A DNA stretch of 56,974 nt from Halieaceae bacterium (GTDB lineage: Bacteria > Pseudomonadota > Gammaproteobacteria > Pseudomonadales > Halieaceae). Below are positions 35,765 through 48,004 of this stretch, piece by piece (the first letter of the stretch is position 1; every line of letters starts with the position of its first letter). The notes beneath the pieces are model-generated. The model saw nothing but the letters and a program-made list of their open reading frames with translations, was not told where the DNA came from and made no database searches. The stretch is taken from positions 1-56,974 of the forward strand of contig JANQIO010000097.1 in NCBI GenBank assembly GCA_028282105.1, written 5' to 3'. The position numbers and the translations under genes are program-made.

Positions 35765-38044
35765 CTAAGCCTCGGCGGGTTCCTTTTCCTCGACTTCGGC
35801 TTCCACCACCAGGCTGTCGGTGGCCTCGTCGTAGCTGACGTGGGCGGTGCCTCCGCTGGACGACAACTCGCCGAACAGCACCATTTCCGCCAGCGGCTTC
35901 TTGATGTTTTCCTGGATAACACGCGCCATCGGCCGTGCGCCCATGGTTACATCGTAGCCTTGCTCGACCAGCCACTGACGGGCCCGCTCGTCCACCTGCA
36001 GCAGCACGCGTTTCTCATCCAACTGCGACTGCAGCTCGGTGAGGAACTTGTCCACCACAGTCATGATCACGTCGGCCTTGAGGGGCTCAAACTGGATGAT
36101 GGCATCCAGCCGGTTGCGGAATTCCGGCGTGAACAGACGATTGATAGCCTCCAGGCCGTCGGTCGAGTGATCCTGTTCCACGAAGCCGATAGAGCGTCGG
36201 CTGATATTCTCAGCACCGGCATTGGTGGTCATGATCAGGATGACATTGCGGAAGTCCGCGCGACGACCGTTGTTATCGGTCAAAGACCCATGGTCCATCA
36301 CCTGCAGCAGCAGGTTGAACACTTCCGGGTGGGCCTTCTCGATCTCATCCAGCAGTACCACCGAGTGCGGGTTCTTGGTGACTGCGTCGGTCAGCAGGCC
36401 GCCCTGGTCGAAGCCCACGTAGCCGGGCGGCGCACCGATCAGGCGCGACACCGTATGGCGCTCCATATACTCGGACATGTCGAAGCGCACCAGCTCCAGG
36501 CCCAGCACCCGGGCGAGTTGACGGCTCACCTCAGTTTTGCCAACACCGGTGGGGCCGGCAAACAGGAAAGAGCCGATAGGTTTCTCACCGGCCTTAAGCC
36601 CGGCTCGCGCCAGCTTGATAGCGGTGGACAGGCTGCCGATGGCCTTGTCCTGACCAAACACCACCATCTGCAGGTTGCCCTCCAGCTTTTGCAGGGCTTC
36701 CTTGTCGGAGGCGCTGACAGACTTTGGCGGAATACGGGCAATCTTGGCGATGACAGCTTCCACGTCGTGCACCCCAATCACTTTCTTGCGCTTGGACGGT
36801 GGCTGCAGCTGCTGGAAAGCGCCCGCTTCATCAATCACGTCGATGGCCTTGTCGGGCAGGAAGCGATCGGTGATATAGCGCTCGGCCAGTTCCGCCGCGG
36901 CCTTCAGCGCCTTGTTGGTATAGCGCAGGCCGTGGTGCTCCTCAAAACGGCTCTTGAGCCCCTTGAGGATATGGAAAGTGTCTTCCGCGGAGGGCTCGAG
37001 GACATCGATCTTCTGGAAGCGCCGGCTCAAGGCCCGGTCCTTGTCGAAAATACCGCGGTATTCCTGGAAGGTGGTAGAGCCGATGCAGCGCAGCTTGCCC
37101 GAGGCCAGCATGGGCTTGAGCAGGTTGGAGGCATCCATTACCCCGCCGGAGGCGGCGCCGGCGCCGATAATGGTATGGATCTCGTCGATGAACAGGATCG
37201 CGCCTTCGCGCTTCTTGAGCTCCGCCAGCAGGGATTTCAGGCGCTTCTCAAAGTCACCCCGGTACTTGGTGCCGGCCAGCAGGGAGCCCATATCGAGGGC
37301 ATACACCACGCTGTCCTTGAGGATATCCGGCACAGCGCCATCGACGATCAGCTTGGCCAGCCCTTCGGCTATGGCCGTCTTGCCTACGCCGGACTCGCCC
37401 ACCAGCAGCGGGTTGTTCTTGCGGCGCCGGGAGAGGATCTGTGAAACGCGCTCAACTTCCTGCATGCGGCCAATCAAGGGGTCGATGCGGCCCTCTGCGG
37501 CCTCTTCGTTGAGGTTGGTGGCGAAGCTGTCGAGCGGGTTGCCCTCGCCCTCTTCCATGGCAGCCTCTTCGTCGCTGATCTGCTCAGGGCTGCTGTCATC
37601 TTCGCCAGACACCTTGGAGATACCGTGGGTGATGTAGTTCACCACATCGAGGCGAGCGATATTCTGCATCTTCAGGAAGTAGACCGCCTGGCTCTCCTGC
37701 TCGCTGAAGATCGCCACCAGCACATTGGCACCGGTGACCTCGGCCTTGCCGGAGGACTGCACGTGGAATGCGGCGCGCTGAATGACCCGCTGGAAGCCCA
37801 GGGTTGGCTGGGTATCGCGGTCATCCTCTTCCTCGGGGATCAGCGGCGTGGTGGCATCGACGAACTCGGTCAGCTCACCCCGGAGACTGCCCAGGTCGCC
37901 TCCACAAGCCTTCAGCACCCGCACAGCGTCCACATTGTCCAGCAGTGCCAGCAGCAGGTGCTCCACCGTCATGTACTCGTGGCGTTTCGACTGGGCGCCT
38001 TTAAAGGCTTCGTTGAGGGTGGCTTCGAGCTCTTTATTCAACAT
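35765..38044 (-). CDS. clpA: ClpAP protease ATPase subunit ClpA
   Basis: A 759-residue unfoldase that feeds substrates, including N-degron proteins delivered by ClpS, to ClpP. The double Clp N-domain covers about 1-140. AAA module 1 has Walker A GESGVGKT at 216-223 and Walker B LFIDEIH; module 2 has GPTGVGKT at 497-504 and LLDEIEK. The ClpP-docking loop reads IGF at 619-621 (IGL in E. coli). It is transcribed after clpS, 38 bp apart, and ends in a strong terminator. Confidence 0.97.
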   Translation of the reverse strand: MLNKELEATLNEAFKGAQSKRHEYMTVEHLLLALLDNVDAVRVLKACGGDLGSLRGELTEFVDATTPLIPEEEDDRDTQPTLGFQRVIQRAAFHVQSSGKAEVTGANVLVAIFSEQESQAVYFLKMQNIARLDVVNYITHGISKVSGEDDSSPEQISDEEAAMEEGEGNPLDSFATNLNEEAAEGRIDPLIGRMQEVERVSQILSRRRKNNPLLVGESGVGKTAIAEGLAKLIVDGAVPDILKDSVVYALDMGSLLAGTKYRGDFEKRLKSLLAELKKREGAILFIDEIHTIIGAGAASGGVMDASNLLKPMLASGKLRCIGSTTFQEYRGIFDKDRALSRRFQKIDVLEPSAEDTFHILKGLKSRFEEHHGLRYTNKALKAAAELAERYITDRFLPDKAIDVIDEAGAFQQLQPPSKRKKVIGVHDVEAVIAKIARIPPKSVSASDKEALQKLEGNLQMVVFGQDKAIGSLSTAIKLARAGLKAGEKPIGSFLFAGPTGVGKTEVSRQLARVLGLELVRFDMSEYMERHTVSRLIGAPPGYVGFDQGGLLTDAVTKNPHSVVLLDEIEKAHPEVFNLLLQVMDHGSLTDNNGRRADFRNVILIMTTNAGAENISRRSIGFVEQDHSTDGLEAINRLFTPEFRNRLDAIIQFEPLKADVIMTVVDKFLTELQSQLDEKRVLLQVDERARQWLVEQGYDVTMGARPMARVIQENIKKPLAEMVLFGELSSSGGTAHVSYDEATDSLVVEAEVEEKEPAEA

Positions 38045-38082
38045 CTATAGGTCTCCCTATGGGTACTTCCCTGGATGAGCAT

Positions 38083-38475
38083 CTAGCCGTCTGAGGCCTC
38101 AACTTCACAGAGTAAGGGGTGTTGGTGATCCCGTGAATACTGGTTCACCTGATTCATCTTGGTTTCGGCGATATCGCGGGTGTAGATACCGCAGACGCCT
38201 TTGCCCTGGGTATGCACGGTTAGCATGATCTGCGTCGCCTGCTCGCGATTCATGCGGAAGAAGATTTCCAGCACCTCCACCACGAACTCCATGGGCGTGT
38301 AGTCGTCATTGAGCAGAATGACCTTGTACAGGGGCGGCTTCTTGAGCTTTGGCTCGCGTTCCTGAACCGCGGTATCGCCTACGGCGTCGCCCTGGTCTTC
38401 ATCTTCTCCGCTCATTCGCGCTGGAAGGATTTGACCGGAAACCATACGCGTATTGTCGTGATACATGGTGTCCAT
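38083..38475 (-). CDS. clpS: N-degron adaptor ClpS
   Basis: The adaptor that binds N-terminal Leu, Phe, Tyr or Trp and hands substrates to ClpA. The core [20 protein letters not shown], with NDD and the Met that gate the hydrophobic pocket, and [19 protein letters not shown] are present. The start is uncertain: ATG codons at 38475, 38466, 38445 and 38415 are all in frame, giving 110 to 130 residues; the acidic N-terminal extension ([10 protein letters not shown]) is flexible in the family. I give 38475 as the outer limit. It precedes clpA on the same strand. Confidence 0.92.
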   Translation of the reverse strand: MDTMYHDNTRMVSGQILPARMSGEDEDQGDAVGDTAVQEREPKLKKPPLYKVILLNDDYTPMEFVVEVLEIFFRMNREQATQIMLTVHTQGKGVCGIYTRDIAETKMNQVNQYSRDHQHPLLCEVEASDG

Positions 38476-38598
38476 GTGCTCAGTATACCGAAATGTCCTG
38501 ACCCCATAGTGTGGGCGCAGGGACCATTTCTCAAGCCCTTGACAGGGATTAAGCAAACTGCCGTTCGCCGGGATGGAAATGTATACGCATGGGACAAC

Positions 38599-38627
38599 AA
38601 AAAAGCCGACCTGTTCGGTCGGCTTTT
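38599..38627 (-). terminator. Intrinsic terminator downstream of icd
   Basis: An 11-bp perfect stem, AAAAGCCGACC (38601-38611) with GGTCGGCTTTT (38617-38627), loop of 5. On the minus strand it is followed by six Ts, so it ends the icd transcript. It lies 98-126 bases after the icd stop and just upstream of clpS, keeping the two transcripts apart. Confidence 0.78.
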
Positions 38628-38648
38628 CTGCGTAGCAATGTGAATAAC

Positions 38649-38700
38649 GAATAAGGGGTCAGAGCCCTTTTTCGCGAAAAAGGGCTCTGACCCCTTATTC
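38649..38700. repeat. Perfect 52-bp palindrome
   Basis: Two 26-base arms with no spacer: the left arm runs 38649-38674 and its exact reverse complement 38675-38700, centred on CGCG. It contains AAGGGGTCAGAGCCC on both strands. Flanks (38641-38648 and 38701-38713) extend the symmetry imperfectly with GAATAA/TTATTC. The motif GGGGTCAGAGCCCTTTTTC is one I recall as common in intergenic regions of proteobacteria, often near REP-associated transposases; none is present here. It lies between the icd stop and the icd terminator. Confidence 0.85.
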
Positions 38701-38724
38701 GCCTTATTCGCGTAATCACATGGA

Positions 38725-39978
38725 TTACATATGCGCGATAACGGCGTCGCCGAAGCCAGAACAGCTCACCAGCGTAGCACCGTCCATCAGGCGCTCGAAG
38801 TCATAGGTCACCGTCTTGGCCTGGATGGCGCCGTTCATGCCCTTGATGATCAGGTCAGCGGCTTCGTTCCAGCCCATGTGGCGCAGCATCATCTCCGCGG
38901 ACAGAATCAGTGAACCCGGGTTGACCTTGTCCTGGCCTGCATACTTGGGTGCGGTGCCGTGAGTCGCCTCGAACAGGGCAATGGTGTCACTGAGGTTGGC
39001 GCCAGGGGCGATACCAATACCGCCAACCTGGGCCGCCAGGGCGTCTGACAGGTAGTCGCCGTTGAGGTTCATGGTGGCGACCACGCTGTACTCCGCCGGG
39101 CGGGTCAGGATCTGCTGCAACATGGCATCCGCGATGACGTCCTTGATGACGATCTCATTGCCGGTGTTGGGGTTCTTAATCGCTACCCAGGGGCCGCCGT
39201 CCAGCAACTGGCCGCCAAACTCTTCCATGGCCAGCTCGTAACCCCAGTCGCGGAAGGCGCCTTCGGTGAACTTCATGATATTGCCCTTGTGCACCAGGGT
39301 GACACTGGGCAGGTCCTGGTCGATGGCGTACTGGATGGACTTGCGCACCAGACGCTTGGTGCCCTCTTCCGACACCGGCTTGATGCCAATCCCCACACCT
39401 TCGGTGAAGCGCATCTTGGTGGCGCCCATTTCCCGGGTGATGAAGTCCACCACTTTCTGGGCTTCCGGAGTACCGGCCTGGTACTCGATGCCGGCGTAGA
39501 TATCCTCGGAGTTCTCGCGGAAGATCACCATGTTGCACTTGCCGGGCTCACGTACCGGTGAGGGGACACCTTCAAACCAGCGCACCGGGCGCTGGCAGAC
39601 GTAAAGGTCCATCTCCTGGCGCAGCGCCACGTTCAGGGAGCGGAAACCACCGCCAACCGGCGTGGTGAGCGGGCCCTTGATCGCCACCGAGTACTCGCGG
39701 ATGGCGTCCAGGGTTTCTTCCGGGAACCAGTCGCCGTCGTACAGCTCGGCAGCTTTCTCGCCGGTGTAGATTTCCATCCAGGAAATCTCGCGGTCGCCGC
39801 TGTAGGCCTTCTCCACCGCGGCATTGACAACGTTGAGCATGACCGGGCTGATATCCACCCCGATACCATCGCCTTCGATGAACGGAATAATGGGGTTGTT
39901 CGGTACGTTGAGTGAGTGATCTTCGCTGACGGTGATCTTCTCACCCTGGCTCGGTACCTTGATATGCTTATAGGCCAT
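38725..39978 (-). CDS. icd: Isocitrate dehydrogenase, NADP-dependent
   Basis: 417 residues from the ATG at 39978 ([20 protein letters not shown]), one residue longer than the E. coli enzyme; the open frame extends upstream but that part reads the reverse of rluE. It converts isocitrate to 2-oxoglutarate in the TCA cycle. Ser114 in [11 protein letters not shown] is at the position of the AceK-phosphorylated serine. [13 protein letters not shown] and [13 protein letters not shown] are family segments, and [16 protein letters not shown] is the NADP-type C-terminal signature. Ends 98 bases before a strong terminator, with a palindrome between. Confidence 0.97.
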   Translation of the reverse strand: MAYKHIKVPSQGEKITVSEDHSLNVPNNPIIPFIEGDGIGVDISPVMLNVVNAAVEKAYSGDREISWMEIYTGEKAAELYDGDWFPEETLDAIREYSVAIKGPLTTPVGGGFRSLNVALRQEMDLYVCQRPVRWFEGVPSPVREPGKCNMVIFRENSEDIYAGIEYQAGTPEAQKVVDFITREMGATKMRFTEGVGIGIKPVSEEGTKRLVRKSIQYAIDQDLPSVTLVHKGNIMKFTEGAFRDWGYELAMEEFGGQLLDGGPWVAIKNPNTGNEIVIKDVIADAMLQQILTRPAEYSVVATMNLNGDYLSDALAAQVGGIGIAPGANLSDTIALFEATHGTAPKYAGQDKVNPGSLILSAEMMLRHMGWNEAADLIIKGMNGAIQAKTVTYDFERLMDGATLVSCSGFGDAVIAHM

Positions 39979-40023
39979 AGAAATGCTCCGTTGAGTCGAT
40001 TGCGGGGTGCAAAAACGGCGCGA

Positions 40024-40032
40024 ATTATAGCA
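40024..40032 (-). promoter_or_regulatory. Extended -10 promoter of icd
   Basis: On the minus strand TGC precedes a perfect TATAAT (40029 to 40024), a classic extended -10 element. Start of transcription is expected near 40017, about 40 bases before the icd ATG. The -35 region is weak, which fits an extended -10 promoter. Confidence 0.55.
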
Positions 40033-40035
40033 CCA

Positions 40036-40059
40036 GAAACTTTCGTGAGCGCTAGTTTC
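40036..40059. promoter_or_regulatory. Dyad in the icd/rluE divergent region
   Basis: GAAACT (40036-40041) is repeated as AGTTTC (40054-40059), a 6-bp dyad with a 12-base spacer lying just upstream of the icd -10 on the minus strand. It may be a regulator site. Short, so chance is possible. Confidence 0.25.
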
Positions 40060-40098
40060 ACTGCACCGTAAGCCCCCTGAATGCGTATGGGTTAAACC

Positions 40099-40661
40099 TT
40101 GGCCGAACTGCTCCTTTTCAATAAACCTTTCCAGGTGCTGTCGCAGTTCACAGACCCTGAAGGGCGCGCTACGCTCGCTGACTTCCTGGATAGACCCGGC
40201 TTTCGCGCCGCGGGACGCCTGGACTATGACTCCGAAGGCCTGCTGCTGCTCACTGACGATGGACGCTTGCAACAGCAGATTGCCAATCCCAGCAGCAAGA
40301 CCTGGAAAACCTACCTGGTGCAACTGGACGGAGAAATCGACGGGGCCGCCCTGGACGCCTTGCGCCGTGGGGTGGAATTGAAAGACGGCATCACCCGGCC
40401 GGCCAGGGCCAGGACCGTCGAATCCCCGGATCTCTGGCCCCGCACGCCGCCCATCAGGCAACGCAATAATGACCGCATCAGCTGGCTGGAACTCAAGATC
40501 AGCGAGGGCCGCAACCGCCAGGTGCGGCGCATGACGGCTGCGGTTGGCTACCCCACCCTGCGGCTGGTGCGTGTTGCCGTGGGACCCTGGTCCTTGGATG
40601 GACTGCGACCCGGCGAGTATCGCGTCGAGCGGGTGCATATGCCAGTGAAGAGGCGCGCCTC

Positions 40662-40665
<4 letters not shown>
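40099..40665 (+). CDS. rluE: 23S rRNA pseudouridine synthase RluE
   Basis: 188 residues from a TTG at 40099; an upstream ATG in the same frame is stopped at 40093. RluE makes pseudouridine 2457 of 23S r[19 protein letters not shown] contains catalytic Asp42, and [15 protein letters not shown] is the RsuA-family signature. The protein begins directly with [11 protein letters not shown] without an S4 domain, as in E. coli RluE. Divergent from icd and overlapping nudJ by 4 bp (GTGA); same order as E. coli. Confidence 0.92.
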
Positions 40666-45344
<4,679 letters not shown>

Positions 45345-45352
<8 letters not shown>

Positions 45353-46262
45353 GCAAACACAGATTGAAGTGGTGAGCTGGAACCTCAACCTTGAAACCCT
45401 GCGCTCGATACGTGACAAGGTGTTCATTGAAGAACAGGGCGTACCGGTGGACATTGAGCATGACGACAGCGACGAAACCGCCACGCACTTCCTGATCACC
45501 GACAAGTACATCGCGCTTGGCTGCGGACGCCTGCTGCCCGACGGCAAGATAGGCCGCATGGCCGTGTTGCCGGAACACCGGGGCAAGGGCCTGGGCCGCG
45601 CATTGCTGGACTACATCGTCAACTACGCCCGCGACCGCGGCGTCCAGCGCCTGTACCTGCACGCCCAGAGCCACGCCAACCGGTTTTACGAGGATGCCGG
45701 GTTCGTCCCCTATGGCGAACCTTTTGATGAGGCCGGTATCCCCCACACGGCGATGGAAATGCGCATCGACTACAGCGGCGCCGACAGCTTTATCACGGGC
45801 GTGCAGTACCCTGAACCTTTCGCCACCCTGGCCCTGCAACTGGCGCGTACCGCCAGTCGCAACCTGCGGATTTATAGTTACTACCTGGACCACGATGTCT
45901 TCGACAACGAGGCCTTCGCCGATGCCGTATCGGCCCTGGCCCGCAGCGGGCGCTACAGTGACATTCGCATCCTGATCAGTGACCCCAGACCACTGGTGAG
46001 CCGTGGCCACCGCTTGCTGCAGCTGGCGCGCCGACTATCCTCGACAATCGCGATCCGGGTACTGGCCGAGCACCCGGAACTCCCGGAAGCCACCTACGTG
46101 GTGAGAGATTCCGACGGCGTGGTGTACAAGCCCGACGAACGCAGCCGCGACGGCTTCTACGAACCCGGCTCCCGCGCCTCCGCCAAAAAATTCGTCGACG
46201 GCTTCGACAACCTCTGGCGCTGGGGCGAACGCGACCCTCGACTAAGACAGCTCACTCTATAA
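45345..46262 (+). CDS. GNAT acetyltransferase with extra C-terminal domain
   Basis: 305 residues from the ATG at 45345, which overlaps roxA by 8 bp. Residues 1-145 are a GNAT N-acetyltransferase domain: RMAVLPEHRGKGLGRALLDY with the acetyl-CoA loop RGKGLG at 79-84, then LHAQSHANRFYEDAGF. Residues about 155-305 form a second domain (FATLALQLARTASRNLRIYS, then ILISDPRPLVSRGH) that looks like the phospholipase-D-like DUF7931 domain often attached to GNATs in gammaproteobacteria; it lacks an HKD motif. The acceptor substrate is unknown; the first half resembles ElaA-type proteins. Confidence 0.8.
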
Positions 46263-46356
46263 AAGTTGGCGAGTAATCGTGGAAACACCTGAACCAACAG
46301 GCGACCTACTGCCTCAGGTGTGGCCAATCGAGCACTGAGGCCGCACACGCGGCACA

Positions 46357-46448
46357 CGGGGTGCTTCCGGGGCGCGCTACAAGCATGACATCCCTGTCTC
46401 GCTCGGGTGCGGCCATCCCTGGCCGCACACGGCCCCGGAAGCACCCCG
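46357..46448 (-). repeat. Structured repeat, copy B
   Basis: Read on the minus strand, outer arms of 17 bp pair perfectly (46432-46448 with 46357-46373), an inner hairpin has an 8-bp stem and 6-base loop (46407-46414 with 46421-46428), and the core GAGCGAGACAGGGATGTCA, then CTTGTAGCG, lies at about 46375-46405. The outer arms are GGGGTGCTTCCGGGGC and its complement, different from copy C, while the core is nearly identical. Confidence 0.8.
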
Positions 46449-46527
46449 CGCACCGCGCGCGCTCCCTTGTTGTTACCCCGCTTTTATCGGCTTCGTAGCT
46501 TGCAGGCTGACATTCGCAGTGGACGAG

Positions 46528-46650
46528 GGCGTGAGCTGGATGTACGCCTTCCCGGACAGTCGACGGCCAGGGACGGCCGTCGCCGAGCGAGACAGGGATG
46601 TCATGCTTGTAGCGTGTCCGGGAAGGCGTACATCCAGTTCGCGCCCGGCC
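46528..46650 (+). repeat. Structured repeat, copy C
   Basis: Outer arms of 23 bp pair perfectly (46536-46558 with 46615-46637) and the pairing continues imperfectly outward (GGGCGTGAGCTGG against CCAGTTCGCGCCC). Inside, an 8-bp stem and 6-base loop (CGACGGCC 46561-46568 with GGCCGTCG 46575-46582) is followed by the shared core at about 46583-46614. Same layout as copy B in opposite orientation. Confidence 0.8.
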
Positions 46651-46692
46651 TACAGAGAGACTCCAGCGTCAGGCCGGCGCCAGGCGGTGGTT

Positions 46693-47013
46693 CTAACCGT
46701 CCGTCCAGCTAATGCCGACATCTGGGCCCTCGTAGGCGACCGGCCAGACGCGCAGGGGCCGGCAATCTTCGCGGGTGGCTTCGATCAGGCGCCCGGTGAG
46801 TAACGAGAAGCGGTAACCGTGCAGCGGGCACAATAGTTCACCGCCTTCGAGCCAGGCTTCCATTAACGGGTGTTCAAGATGCGGGCACAGGGCCTCGACG
46901 ATGTAACGCTCGCCCTCGTGCTGGAGCAGCAACAGGCGCTGGTACTCGACCCGGAACTCGCGCCGGTAGCCGTCGTGAAGATTGATGAGTTTGTCGAGGG
47001 CAATGAATCGCAT
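46693..47013 (-). CDS. Small Rieske [2Fe-2S] protein
   Basis: 106 residues from the ATG at 47013 (MRFIALDKLINL). CPHLEHPL and CPLHGYRF supply the Cys/His pairs that hold a Rieske [2Fe-2S] cluster, 20 residues apart. It looks like a soluble NirD/biphenyl-type Rieske ferredoxin. It is the last gene of the propionate operon, 7 bp after meaB; a role as electron donor to a linked enzyme is possible but no oxygenase lies nearby. Confidence 0.85.
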   Translation of the reverse strand: MRFIALDKLINLHDGYRREFRVEYQRLLLLQHEGERYIVEALCPHLEHPLMEAWLEGGELLCPLHGYRFSLLTGRLIEATREDCRPLRVWPVAYEGPDVGISWTDG

Positions 47014-47020
47014 ACACGGC

Positions 47021-48004
47021 TCACAGGCAGTCGAGCACCTGGCAGGCAGCCGAGTATGGCGTGAGTTCACGGGCCAGTACGCGCGTCTCGAGTACTGGCA
47101 GTAGCGCCTGCGCTTCGGGGTTGTTTTTCAGTCTGGCCTTGAGCATTTCACCGATTAGCTGGTGCATCCAGTCCCGCGCCTGGTTGTCGCGGCGGGAAGC
47201 GAAGGCGCCGCAGTCGCGGCTCGCCTGTTCGAAGTCGGCGATCATATCCCAGACATCGGCAATACCGGCACCCTCGATAGAGGAGCAGGTTGTCACCCGC
47301 GGCTCCCAGTGGGCGGCGTGGCGCAGCAGGCCCATCGCCGCCTTGTAGTGACGCCGGGTTTGTTCGGCCAGTTTCAGACTGTCGCCATCGGCCTTGTTGA
47401 TGACCAGGGCGTCGGCCAGTTCCATGATGCCTTTCTTGATGCCCTGCAGTTCGTCGCCGGCATTGGGCAGCATCAGCACCATGAAAAAGTCGACCATTCC
47501 CGCCACCTGGTATTCGGACTGCCCTACCCCGACGGTTTCTACCAGGATCACATCGTAGCCCGCAGCTTCGCACAGCAGCATGGTCTCGCGGGTTTTCTGG
47601 GCGACACCGCCGAGCGCGCCGGCGGCGGGAGACGGGCGGATAAACGCGGCGTCACGGCGCGACAGTTCTTCCATGCGGGTCTTGTCACCCAGGATGCTGC
47701 CGCCGGCAATCGGCGAACTCGGGTCGACTGCCAGCACCGCCACACGTTTACCCTGCGCCAGCAGATACAAACCGAAGGCTTCGATGAAGGTGGACTTGCC
47801 TACTCCGGGAATGCCGGTAATCCCGACACGAATGCTATTGCCCGTGTGCGGCAGGCACTGTTCGAGAATCAGCTGGGCGCGCTGGCGGTCGTCATCGCGG
47901 CTGCTCTCGATGACGGTGATAGCCTTGGCCAGGGCGCGACGATTGCCGTCGCGCAGCGCGGCCAGGTCGAACTCAGCCACCCGCGCTGGCGGCGCTGACT
48001 GCAT
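47021..48004 (-). CDS. meaB: Methylmalonyl-CoA mutase chaperone GTPase MeaB
   Basis: A 327-residue G3E GTPase that loads and protects adenosylcobalamin in methylmalonyl-CoA mutase. Walker [10 protein letters not shown] lies at about 64-72 (numbering from 48004), [18 protein letters not shown] follows, and [10 protein letters not shown] is the switch region; NKADGD specifies guanine. The ATG at 48004 overlaps the mutase by 32 bp; a GTG at 47980 overlapping by 8 bp is an alternative. Called ArgK in older annotations. Confidence 0.94.
   Translation of the reverse strand: MQSAPPARVAEFDLAALRDGNRRALAKAITVIESSRDDDRQRAQLILEQCLPHTGNSIRVGITGIPGVGKSTFIEAFGLYLLAQGKRVAVLAVDPSSPIAGGSILGDKTRMEELSRRDAAFIRPSPAAGALGGVAQKTRETMLLCEAAGYDVILVETVGVGQSEYQVAGMVDFFMVLMLPNAGDELQGIKKGIMELADALVINKADGDSLKLAEQTRRHYKAAMGLLRHAAHWEPRVTTCSSIEGAGIADVWDMIADFEQASRDCGAFASRRDNQARDWMHQLIGEMLKARLKNNPEAQALLPVLETRVLARELTPYSAACQVLDCL

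Larger units (their letters stand above)
46263..46692. other. Convergent intergenic region filled by two repeats
   Basis: 430 bases between the convergent GNAT and Rieske genes. It contains two copies of the structured repeat in opposite orientations (46357-46448 and 46528-46650) and no credible gene. Short frames here encode arginine-rich peptides that are by-products of the repeats. Confidence 0.7.

Noticed and set aside
35557..35838. Short frames downstream of infA
   Set aside because: They cross repeat copy A and the clpA terminator; not coding.
35840..37444. Plus-strand open frame of 534 residues
   Set aside because: Antisense to clpA, which has full conserved motifs; no independent start signal or family.
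38725..40638. A 637-residue version of isocitrate dehydrogenase
   Set aside because: The extra N-terminal part reads the reverse of rluE. The true start is the ATG at 39978, which restores the family length and has an extended -10 promoter upstream.
46407..46803. Short frames encoding arginine-rich peptides
   Set aside because: They read through the structured repeats in several frames and partly into the Rieske gene on the opposite strand; their similarity to each other comes from the repeat DNA.
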